Shown: positions 1-6,058 of the stretch, piece after piece
Layout: each line of letters opens with the position of its first letter
Position numbering within the stretch: the first letter of the stretch is position 1
Origin: a bacterium HR23
Lineage (GTDB): Bacteria; Chloroflexota; Dehalococcoidia; Lucifugimonadales; HRBIN23
DNA: 9,287 nucleotides
Assembly: GCA_002923335.1 (NCBI GenBank)
Contig: BEHZ01000063.1
Span: 1 to 9,287 of the forward strand
Reading direction: 5' to 3'
Program-made: the position numbers and the translations under genes
The notes under the pieces: generated by a model
What the model was told of the DNA's origin: nothing
Databases searched by the model: none
What the model saw: only the letters and a program-made list of their open reading frames with translations

Positions 1-208
1 CGGTGGGGGTATAGGTCTTGACCGCCGCCACCAGGTCATCGGGGGAGAGGCCGCGGGCACGGGCGATCTGCTCCACCGAGGTGGGGAGCGCCCCGGAAGG
101 CGCCAGGGCGGTGGGGGTGGGGGTAGGCTTCTGCTGTTGGCAAGCGGCTAAGGCCAGCACCCCACCCAGCACCAGGACACCCAGGAGGGCTAACCACCAT
201 CTCTTCAT
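1..208 (-). CDS. Exported lipoprotein, N-terminal fragment; possible Sec-type nitrous oxide reductase
   Basis: The first 69 codons of a minus-strand gene are present; the rest lies beyond the left edge. Seen: a bacterial lipoprotein signal peptide, with MKRWW, a hydrophobic stretch at residues 6-22 and a lipobox LAAC ending at Cys23. A low-complexity Pro/Thr linker (residues 28-38) follows, then a folded-looking start with ARGLSPDDLVAAVKTYTPT at residues 51-69. A strong ribosome binding site (AAGGAGG) lies seven bases before the ATG. Known: clade II NosZ proteins use Sec signal peptides, and from memory some begin with a similar Leu-(T/S)-Pro-Asp-Asp...Lys-Thr-Tyr-x-Pro-(S/T)-Gly segment. Inferred: this could be NosZ, the periplasmic copper enzyme that reduces N2O to N2. 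No copper ligand is visible, so another lipoprotein remains possible. The gene is divergent from groES. The reading frame and export are well supported; the NosZ name is tentative. Confidence 0.75.
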   Translation of the reverse strand, partial: MKRWWLALLGVLVLGGVLALAACQQQKPTPTPTALAPSGALPTSVEQIARARGLSPDDLVAAVKTYTPT

Positions 209-247
209 ACTGTCGCCTCCTTCTTTCTCCTTTACCCCTTCTTGTCC

Positions 248-273
248 CTGGGGGCATCAGGGTGCACCCCCAG
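248..273. repeat. Small inverted repeat in leader of minus-strand lipoprotein gene
   Basis: CTGGGGG (248-254) pairs with CCCCCAG (267-273) around a 12-base loop that itself overlaps the 10-base perfect palindrome GGGTGCACCC (260-269). It lies 40-65 bases upstream of the lipoprotein start on the minus strand, so it could be an operator or fold in the 5' leader. In such GC-rich sequence a 7-bp stem may arise by chance. Confidence 0.35.
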
Positions 274-275
274 AG

Positions 276-300
276 GGGATAAGGGGAGAGGTGCTATCCC
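276..300. repeat. Inverted repeat GGGATA-N13-TATCCC in divergent intergenic region
   Basis: GGGATA at 276-281 and its exact complement TATCCC at 295-300 are separated by 13 bases. The spacing puts the half-site centres about 19 bases apart, nearly two helical turns, which would suit a dimeric regulator. It lies between the minus-strand lipoprotein gene and groES, and no regulator family was recognised. Chance occurrence is possible. Confidence 0.3.
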
Positions 301-347
301 GATTTCCATGCTCAGGGGAACCTGTGGGGGGCGTTAGGGCCAGGTGT

Positions 348-420
348 CCTGAAAGGGAGGGGGCCAAAGGCCTATGCCAAAAGTCCTACCTGAAAGGGAG
401 AGGGGCATCTCAATATGCCA
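348..420. repeat. Imperfect 32-bp direct repeat, two copies 41 bp apart
   Basis: Unit 1 (348-379) and unit 2 (389-420) both begin with CCTGAAAGGGAG and both end with TATGCCA at the same offset; by hand count 24 of 32 positions match. The middle of the units differs, but each holds a small dyad: GGCC-AAA-GGCC in unit 1 and GGCAT-N6-ATGCC in unit 2. The 41-bp period is close to four helical turns, so both would face the same side of DNA. They lie 84-156 bases upstream of the groES -35 box. They may be regulator sites for either divergent gene or the remains of a duplicated element; no known family was recognised. Confidence 0.55.
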
Positions 421-503
421 GGGGCGCCCGCACCCCACCGGGAAGCGGAGGCCTCGGTCCGCGTCTGCAGGGAGGGGGCGTTTGGGGGCCGTTTGCCACC
501 CCC

Positions 504-533
504 TTGACAGAACTGCTGGGCCATCGGTAAGAT
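504..533 (+). promoter_or_regulatory. Sigma-70-type promoter of groES-groEL
   Basis: A perfect -35 box TTGACA (504-509) is followed after 18 bases by TAAGAT (528-533), which matches four of six consensus -10 bases. Transcription would start at about 540, just before the CIRCE operator. This is the usual arrangement for HrcA repression of a vegetative promoter. GATAAC at 531-536 is an alternative -10 with poorer spacing. Confidence 0.7.
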
Positions 534-545
534 AACACCAGAGGT

Positions 546-572
546 TTAGCACTCGGAGACACCGAGTGCTAA
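546..572. promoter_or_regulatory. CIRCE operator (HrcA binding site)
   Basis: TTAGCACTC (546-554), nine bases, then GAGTGCTAA (564-572): a perfect match to the CIRCE consensus on both arms. HrcA binds this element and represses groESL and dnaK operons until heat shock. It sits between the predicted transcription start and the groES ribosome binding site, 23 bases before the ATG. No hrcA gene is in the window, so the repressor must be encoded elsewhere. Confidence 0.97.
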
Positions 573-581
573 AACGGGTGT

Positions 582-588
582 AAGGAGG
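582..588 (+). promoter_or_regulatory. groES ribosome binding site
   Basis: AAGGAGG stands six bases before the ATG at 595. An in-frame GTG at 589 abuts this motif and would leave no spacing, so the ATG is the true start. Confidence 0.85.
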
Positions 589-594
589 GTGTGC

Positions 595-891
595 ATGCCA
601 CGGCAGTTCCAACCCCTCGGCGACCGTGTGGTCGTCCGTCCCATTGAGCGGGAAGAGGTTACCAAGAGCGGTATCGTGCTCCCTGAAACGGCCAAGGAGA
701 AGCCCCAAGAGGGTGAGGTTATCGCGGTAGGCCCCGGGCGCCTCACCGACGACGGCAAGCGCATCCCCATGGAACTGGCGGTGGGGGACCGGGTCCTTTT
801 CGCTAAGTATGCCGGCACCGAGTTCAAGGAGGATGGGGTGGAATACCTCATCATCCGGGAGTCCGACATCCTGGCCAAAATCAAAAAGTAG
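595..891 (+). CDS. groES: Co-chaperonin GroES (Hsp10)
   Basis: The 98-residue product is the seven-subunit cytoplasmic lid that caps GroEL and encloses folding substrates. Seen: the N-terminal PLGDRVVVRP strand (residues 7-16) is typical of Cpn10. The mobile loop that docks on GroEL follows at about residues 20-35, with TKSGIVLPETA. The protein continues with GEVIAVGPG and ends with the conserved VEYLIIRESDILAKI strand. The length is normal for the family. The ATG at 595 is chosen over the GTG at 589 because of the ribosome binding site spacing. The gene is followed after 12 bases by groEL, and the pair is preceded by a CIRCE element, so HrcA-controlled heat-shock expression is expected. No unusual residues were noticed. 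Confidence 0.98.
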   Translation: MPRQFQPLGDRVVVRPIEREEVTKSGIVLPETAKEKPQEGEVIAVGPGRLTDDGKRIPMELAVGDRVLFAKYAGTEFKEDGVEYLIIRESDILAKIKK

Positions 892-903
892 GGGAGGTGC
901 GAA

Positions 904-2523
904 ATGCCCAAGCAGTTGGTCTTCGGGGAAGAGGCCCGCAAGCGCCTGCGGGCTGGGGCCGACACTCTGGCAGAAGCGGTGCGGGTTACCCTGGGCCCCA
1001 AAGGGCGCAATGTGGTGCTGGACAAGAAGTTCGGCCCCCCGCAGGTCTGCTCCGACGGCGTTACCATCGCCAAAGAGATTGAACTGAAAGACCCCTTTGA
1101 GAACATGGGCGCCCAACTCCTCAAGGAGGCGGCCAGCAAGACGAACGACATCGCCGGCGACGGCACCACCACCTCCGTCGTGCTGGCCCAGGCCATTATG
1201 CACGAGGGCTTCAAGAACATCGCCGCCGGCGCCAACCCCATGGCCCTCAAGCGGGGCATTGAGCGTGCGGTGGAGGCCATTAAAGAGGAACTGAAGCGCA
1301 TGGCCAAGCCTGTGGAGGGCAAGGAGCAGATCGCCCAGGTCGCCGCCCTCTCGGCCCACGAAGAGGAGACCGGCAAACTCATCGCCGAAGTCATGGAGAA
1401 AGTGGGCAAGGACGGGGTCATCACCGTTGAGGAGTCCAAGGGCATCAAGTATGAGGTGGAGTATGTGGAGGGGATGCAGTTTGACCGCGGCTACATCTCC
1501 CCCTACTTCATCACCAACCCCGAGCGCATGGAGGCGGTGGTTGAAGACCCCTACATCCTCATCACCGATAAGAAGATCTCCGCCATCAACGACATCCTCC
1601 CCGCTCTGGAGCGCATCCTGCAGGTGAGCAAGAACATCGTGGTCATCGCCGAGGATGTGGAGGGGGAGGCTCTGGCGACCCTGGTGGTCAACAAACTGCG
1701 GGGCACCATCAACGCCCTGGCGGTGAAGGCCCCCGGCTTCGGCGACCGCCGCAAGGCCATGCTGGAGGATATCGCTATCCTCACCGGCGGGCGGGTCATC
1801 TCCGAAGAGGCAGGGCGCAAACTGGATTCGGTAACCGTGCAGGACCTGGGCCGTGCCCGCCGGGTGGTGGCCAACAAGGACGAGACCACCATCGTGGAGG
1901 GGCGGGGCAGTGAGGCGGCTATCCAGGCCCGCATTAAGCAGATCAAGAAGCAGATCGAGGAGACCACCTCCGATTTTGACCGGGAGAAACTCCAGGAGCG
2001 CCTGGCCAAACTGGCCGGCGGGGTCGCCATCATTAAGGTGGGCGCTGCCACCGAGGTGGAACTGAAGGAGAAGAAGAACCGTGTGGAGGACGCCCTGTCC
2101 GCCACCCGCTCCGCCGTAGAGGAGGGCATTGTCCCCGGCGGGGGCGTTGCCCTGGTGCGGGCGGCCAAGGCCCTGGAACCCCTCCTCAAGCAACTGGAGG
2201 GCGACGAACGCACCGGCGTCCAGGTCGTCGCCAAGGCCTGTGAGGAACCCCTCCGGCTCATCGTAGAGAACGCCGGCGCCGAAGGGGCGGTGGTGCTGGA
2301 AGAGGTGCGCAAGGCCACCGCCTGGGACTGGGGCTACGACGCCGAGAAGGGTGAGTTCTGCCACCTCTTTGAGCGGGGCATTATCGACCCCGCCAAGGTC
2401 ACCCGCTCCGCCCTGGAGAACGCCGCCAGCGTCGCCGCTATGATCCTCACCACCGAATCCCTGGTTACCGACATCCCCGAGAAGAAGGAGAGCACCCCCA
2501 CCCCGCCACCTATGGAATACTAG
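904..2523 (+). CDS. groEL: Chaperonin GroEL (Hsp60)
   Basis: The 539-residue protein forms the ATP-driven double-ring cytoplasmic chaperonin that folds proteins with GroES. Seen: VTLGPKGRNVVLDKKFG (residues 28-44), the nucleotide-binding AGDGTTT motif at 84-90 with catalytic Asp86, the apical domain around 190-370, and VKVGAATE-type sequence as IIKVGAATEVELKEKK (376-391). The second catalytic Asp is Asp396 in VEDALSATR, followed by EEGIVPGGG (406-414). A GGGAGGT ribosome binding site lies five bases before the ATG. Odd points: the C-terminus ends in a Pro-rich TPTPPPMEY instead of the Gly-Gly-Met repeats of E. coli GroEL. Cys49, Cys446 and Cys486, and two Trp in ATAWDWGYD, occur where many GroELs have other residues. 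It is co-transcribed with groES under the CIRCE operator and ends before a strong hairpin. Only one copy is visible here; some bacteria carry several. Confidence 0.98.
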   Translation: MPKQLVFGEEARKRLRAGADTLAEAVRVTLGPKGRNVVLDKKFGPPQVCSDGVTIAKEIELKDPFENMGAQLLKEAASKTNDIAGDGTTTSVVLAQAIMHEGFKNIAAGANPMALKRGIERAVEAIKEELKRMAKPVEGKEQIAQVAALSAHEEETGKLIAEVMEKVGKDGVITVEESKGIKYEVEYVEGMQFDRGYISPYFITNPERMEAVVEDPYILITDKKISAINDILPALERILQVSKNIVVIAEDVEGEALATLVVNKLRGTINALAVKAPGFGDRRKAMLEDIAILTGGRVISEEAGRKLDSVTVQDLGRARRVVANKDETTIVEGRGSEAAIQARIKQIKKQIEETTSDFDREKLQERLAKLAGGVAIIKVGAATEVELKEKKNRVEDALSATRSAVEEGIVPGGGVALVRAAKALEPLLKQLEGDERTGVQVVAKACEEPLRLIVENAGAEGAVVLEEVRKATAWDWGYDAEKGEFCHLFERGIIDPAKVTRSALENAASVAAMILTTESLVTDIPEKKESTPTPPPMEY

Positions 2524-2547
2524 CCCTCCCGAACGGGGACCGAGGCC

Positions 2548-2579
2548 AACCGGGGGCGGACGGGCGTCCGCCCCCGGTT
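2548..2579. terminator. Bidirectional hairpin terminator between groEL and nth
   Basis: A perfect 15-bp inverted repeat, AACCGGGGGCGGACG (2548-2562) against its complement at 2565-2579, with only two unpaired bases (in practice a tetraloop with the closing pair open). It begins 24 bases after the groEL stop and lies 3 bases after the stop of the convergent glycosylase gene. Neither side has a long T run; the plus strand continues TTCCTTT. It probably ends transcription from both directions. Confidence 0.75.
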
Positions 2580-2582
2580 CCT

Positions 2583-3260
2583 TTACACCTGGCGGGAAGG
2601 GCAGATATCCCGGAGAACGCACTCCCCACACCGGGGGCCCCGGGCCTTGCACACCCGCCGTCCATGCGTAATCAGGTAGACATGGAAGGGGTAAACCTCT
2701 TCCGGCTCCACCAGCCCCTCCAACAGGTCGTGGGCTTTGTCGGCGTTATCCCGTGGCCCCAGAAGCCCCAGTCGGCGGGCCACCCGATGGACATGGGTAT
2801 CCACCGGCATGGCCGGCAGGCCCAGAGCGAAGCACAACACAATGGCGGAGGTCTTCGGTCCCACCCCCGGCAGGGAACGGAGCCACGCCTTCGCCTCTGC
2901 CAGGGGCATCTCCTGCAGGAAGGCCAGGTCTAGCCGCCCCCGGCGCTCCAGGATGGTGCGCAAGGCCTGCTGAATACGGGGGGCCTTCTGACGGGAGAGG
3001 CCCGCCGAGCGTATGGCCTCCTCAATCGCTTCCAGGGGAGCGTCCAGCACCTCTTCCCAGTGGGGGAAACGGGCCTTCAGACGCTCAAAGGCCCTCTTGC
3101 CGTTCACATCCGAAGTGTGCTGGGTGAGGATGGTGAAGACCAGTTCGTCCACCGGCTCCATGCGGGGACTCCAGACCACCGGCCCGTAGGCCTTCCGCAA
3201 GCGCCGAAGCGCCTCCCGAGCCTGAGAAGCAGGGTGGAGAACCGTCGGCTGGTGTGCCAT
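2583..3260 (-). CDS. nth: Endonuclease III-type DNA glycosylase/AP lyase
   Basis: This 225-residue base-excision repair enzyme removes oxidised pyrimidines from DNA and nicks abasic sites. Seen: the helix-hairpin-helix LRSLPGVGPKTSA (127-139) with catalytic Lys136, followed by VDTHVHRV with catalytic Asp154. The C-terminal cysteines 204, 211, 214 and 220 have the Cys-x6-Cys-x2-Cys-x5-Cys spacing of the [4Fe-4S] cluster. ILTQHTSD (44-51) matches the base-recognition region of the family. The length is close to the 211 residues of E. coli Nth. It converges on groEL and shares the hairpin at its 3' end, and it is divergent from tldD. The start is somewhat uncertain: the best ribosome binding site, GGGGAAGG, is 11 bases upstream. 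Substrate range within the Nth/MutY superfamily cannot be fixed from sequence alone, but the MutY C-terminal domain is absent. Confidence 0.93.
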   Translation of the reverse strand: MAHQPTVLHPASQAREALRRLRKAYGPVVWSPRMEPVDELVFTILTQHTSDVNGKRAFERLKARFPHWEEVLDAPLEAIEEAIRSAGLSRQKAPRIQQALRTILERRGRLDLAFLQEMPLAEAKAWLRSLPGVGPKTSAIVLCFALGLPAMPVDTHVHRVARRLGLLGPRDNADKAHDLLEGLVEPEEVYPFHVYLITHGRRVCKARGPRCGECVLRDICPSRQV

Positions 3261-3273
3261 AAAGGGGCTTGCC

Positions 3274-3302
3274 TTCCCCAGGGCTTTTCCTTAGGGTATA
3301 GT
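3274..3302 (+). promoter_or_regulatory. Possible promoter of tldD operon
   Basis: TATAGT at 3297-3302 is a good -10 box (five of six). Only a weak -35, TTCCCC at 3274-3279, lies 17 bases upstream. The 101-base gap between divergent nth and tldD must hold promoters for both, which supports this site; the sequence match itself is modest. Confidence 0.35.
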
Positions 3303-3361
3303 AGCAGAAGGGGGATGCGCTCGCCCTCGCCTTCCCTCCCTTACCGCACACGGGGGACGCC

Positions 3362-4738
3362 ATGCTGACCGACGGACACATACGGGACGCCATCGCCGAC
3401 GCCCTGCGCCACCACGGGGCTGACTATGTGGAAATCCGCCTGGAGCAGACCGATTCCACCCATCTCCTCTTTCGGGGGCGGGCGTTGGAGGAGGTGGGGC
3501 GCAACCAGGGGATAACGGGGTGCGTGCGGGCGGGAGTGGCCGGCGGATGGGGCTTCGTCTCCTTCCAGGACCTCTCCCGTCTGCGGGAAAAGGTGGCCAC
3601 CGCCGTGAGCCACGCCCGCATGGTGGGGCGGGAACGCACCATGCTAGCCCAGGTCGCCCCCACGGAGGCAGTGGTGCCCCCACGCATCGGAAAAGACCCC
3701 CGCACCATCCCCCTTCTGGAGAAGAAGCGCCTCCTGGACGGCTACAACGAGGTGTTGTGGAGCGTGCCGGGGGTGCAGACTTCTACCATCGCCTACGTGG
3801 ACACCTGGCGCAAGGTGGTCTTCGCCAGCAGTGAAGGCTCCTACATCCAGCAGGAGCGCATAGACATCACCATGCGTATCTCGGCCGTGGCCCGCAGCGG
3901 CGGGGATGTGCAACAGGTGGGCATCAGCATAGGCTCCCTGGGCGACTTCTCGGCTGTGGAGCGCCTGGAGGAGCAGGTGCGGGATATCGCCCAGAAGGCG
4001 GTCGCCATGCTCACCGCACCCCCTATAACGCCGGGGCGGTATACGGTTCTCCTGGACCCCATCCTGGCCGGGGTGTTCATCCACGAGGCCTTCGGCCACC
4101 TCTCCGAGGCGGACCATGTGTATGAAGACCCCCGCCTCCAGCAGATTATGGTGCTGGGGAGGCGGTTCGGCTCGCCTCTCCTCAATGTAGTGGACGGGGC
4201 GGCCATCCCCGGCCTGCGGGGCAGTTACGCCTACGACGACGAGGGCGTTCCCGCTCACAAGACCTACCTCATTCGGGAGGGGGTGCTGGTGGGGCGCTTG
4301 CACTCCCGGGAGACCGCTGCACGCATGGGCGAACAGCCCACCGGCAACGCCCGTGCAGTGAGCGCCGCCTTCCCCCCTATCGTGCGCATGACCAACACCC
4401 TCATTGAGCCCGGCCCCCACCGCCTGGAGGACCTGCTGGCCGATATCTCCGACGGCGTCTACTGCAAGAACTGGTATGGTGGTATGACCAGTATGGAGCA
4501 GTTCACCTTCTCGGCCGGGGAGGCCTACCGCATCCGCCAGGGGCGTATAGAGGAACTCCTGCGCCCCGTGATGCTCACCGGCAACCTCTTCACCACCCTC
4601 CATAACATTGACGGCATCGCCAACGACCTGGCCATAAACGAAGGGGGCGGGTGTGGGAAGGGGGGGCAGTTCCCCCTACCCGTCTCCAACGGCAGTCCCC
4701 ATATCCGTATTCGCGATGTGCTGGTGGTGGGGCGATGA
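3362..4738 (+). CDS. tldD: Metalloprotease TldD, catalytic subunit
   Basis: The 458-residue product is the zinc-bearing subunit of the TldD/TldE heterodimeric peptidase. In E. coli this cytoplasmic enzyme degrades unfolded peptides, trims microcin B17 precursor and destroys the CcdA antitoxin. Seen: the N-terminal domain has DYVEIRLEQTD (21-31). The zinc motif HEAFGHLSEAD spans 241-251, with His241 and His245 as ligands and Glu242 as catalytic base. YDDEGVPAHKT is at 291-301, TGNARA at 327-332 and NWYGGMTS at 370-377. Cys431 in GGGCGKGGQ is the expected third zinc ligand, so the active site looks complete. Length is typical. A GGGGGAC motif four bases before the ATG serves as ribosome binding site. 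The stop overlaps the tldE start (ATGA), implying coupled translation and equal subunit supply. Natural substrates here are unknown; no RiPP precursor or toxin-antitoxin pair is visible nearby. Confidence 0.95.
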   Translation: MLTDGHIRDAIADALRHHGADYVEIRLEQTDSTHLLFRGRALEEVGRNQGITGCVRAGVAGGWGFVSFQDLSRLREKVATAVSHARMVGRERTMLAQVAPTEAVVPPRIGKDPRTIPLLEKKRLLDGYNEVLWSVPGVQTSTIAYVDTWRKVVFASSEGSYIQQERIDITMRISAVARSGGDVQQVGISIGSLGDFSAVERLEEQVRDIAQKAVAMLTAPPITPGRYTVLLDPILAGVFIHEAFGHLSEADHVYEDPRLQQIMVLGRRFGSPLLNVVDGAAIPGLRGSYAYDDEGVPAHKTYLIREGVLVGRLHSRETAARMGEQPTGNARAVSAAFPPIVRMTNTLIEPGPHRLEDLLADISDGVYCKNWYGGMTSMEQFTFSAGEAYRIRQGRIEELLRPVMLTGNLFTTLHNIDGIANDLAINEGGGCGKGGQFPLPVSNGSPHIRIRDVLVVGR

Positions 4739-6048
4739 CCATCTTGGAAGACATCCTGGAGCGGGCACGGCGGGTCGCCGATGAGGCGGAGGTGTTCGCC
4801 GTTACCAGCGTGGACACCCCTGTGCACTTTGAGGCCAACCGTCTCAAGGCAGTGCAGGAGCGCCAGACCTGGGCGGCCGGCCTGCGCATCATCAAAGGGG
4901 GGCGTATCGGCCTGGCCTCCACCAACCGCCAGGACGACCCCCAGGGAGTAGTGGAGCGCGCCTTGGAGACCCTGGCCCTGGGGGCGGAGGCGACCTTCAC
5001 CTTGCCCGAGCCCCAGCCCTATCCCCATGTGCCCCTCTACGACCCAACGGTGGAGGCCCTCTCCGCCCAGGCCCTGGTGGACTTGGGGCAGGGGGCCATA
5101 GACGCCCTCCTCAGCCGATGGCCCCAGGTGTTGTGGGAGTGCCGAGTGGGGAAGGCGGTCTCCACCGTTACTATTCTGAACAGCAAGGGCCTCCACGCCT
5201 CCTATACCCGCTCCATCACCAGCATCGGACTGGAAGGCTCCTGGATTCAGGATGGGGATATGGTGTTCTTCTGGGAGAGCCAGGTCTCCTGCCACCCCAT
5301 TCGGGACAGCGGGGAGGTGGTGGCGTCGCTGCACGCCCAACTGGAGAACGCCCAGCGCCTTGTGCCTGCCCCCCAGGGGGAGGTGCCGGTGGTCTTCACC
5401 CCCAAGGGGGTGGCGAGCCTGCTGATGATGCCCCTCCTCTCCGGCCTGAACGGGCGCAACTTGGTGCGCAAGGCCTCCCCCCTGGAAGGGAAGATGGGCC
5501 AGCAGGTTGTTGACCCCCGCTTCACCCTGGTGGACGACCCGACCATCCCCTACACCCCGGGGAGCCGTGCCTTTGACGATGAAGGGGTGCCCAGCCAGCG
5601 CATCCCCCTGATAGAGCGGGGGGTGTTGCAGGGCTTCCTCTTTGACCTGCAGACGGCCAGCCTGGCCAAGGCCCGCAGTAGTGGGAGCGCCTCTCGCTCC
5701 GTGGGCACCCTCCCCTCTCCCAGTTCCAGCGTGGTGGTTATCACCGAAGGGGATACCCCCCTTGCCGATGCCCTGGGCACCCTTCGCCAAGGGCTTATCG
5801 TGGAAGGGGTGCTGGGAGCAGGGCAGGGGAATGTGCTGGCCGGGGATTTCCAGGCCAATGTGCTCCTGGGCTTCCGTGTGGAGGGGGGCCAAGTGGTAGG
5901 GCGGGTGAAGGAGACGATGGTCTCGGGGAACGTGTATCATGCACTGCAACGGCTCATCGCTGTGAGCCGTGAGCGACGCTGGGTAGGTGGGAGCCTCCTC
6001 TCCCCCACCCTCATATGTGCCGGCGTCACCGTGGCGGCGAAGCACTAG
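4735..6048 (+). CDS. tldE: TldE/PmbA, partner subunit of TldD
   Basis: The 437-residue product is the non-catalytic half of the TldD/TldE protease. Seen: the same fold order as TldD, with an N-terminal domain containing HFEANRLKAVQER (31-43) and a C-terminal domain with SRAFDDEGVPSQR (277-289), LFDLQTA (302-308) and GNVYHAL (398-404). The HExxxH zinc motif is absent, as is normal for TldE, where the subunit shapes the chamber and holds substrate. The ATG at 4735 overlaps the tldD stop and starts MTILEDIL, which fits the usual N-terminus. An in-frame upstream start at 4651 would add 28 residues inside tldD and is rejected. The HEAT-repeat gene begins 10 bases after the stop. The whole unit is probably one operon from upstream of tldD. 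Confidence 0.93.
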   Translation: MTILEDILERARRVADEAEVFAVTSVDTPVHFEANRLKAVQERQTWAAGLRIIKGGRIGLASTNRQDDPQGVVERALETLALGAEATFTLPEPQPYPHVPLYDPTVEALSAQALVDLGQGAIDALLSRWPQVLWECRVGKAVSTVTILNSKGLHASYTRSITSIGLEGSWIQDGDMVFFWESQVSCHPIRDSGEVVASLHAQLENAQRLVPAPQGEVPVVFTPKGVASLLMMPLLSGLNGRNLVRKASPLEGKMGQQVVDPRFTLVDDPTIPYTPGSRAFDDEGVPSQRIPLIERGVLQGFLFDLQTASLAKARSSGSASRSVGTLPSPSSSVVVITEGDTPLADALGTLRQGLIVEGVLGAGQGNVLAGDFQANVLLGFRVEGGQVVGRVKETMVSGNVYHALQRLIAVSRERRWVGGSLLSPTLICAGVTVAAKH

Positions 6049-6058
6049 GGAGGTTGAT

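Noticed and set aside
116..180. Short G-rich repeated run near 108-127 (GGTGGGGGT-like)
   Set aside because: It encodes the Pro-Thr linker of the lipoprotein, so codon repetition explains it.
18..530. 170-codon plus-strand frame over the left intergenic region
   Set aside because: It overlaps the lipoprotein gene in antisense and runs through the repeats and the groES -35 and into its -10; composition is Pro/Gly/Arg-rich with no family resemblance.
334..2652. 772-codon open frame antisense to groES-groEL
   Set aside because: It is a mirror of the groEL codon pattern in GC-rich DNA: no ribosome binding site or recognised motif was seen, and it overlaps two certain genes and their promoter.
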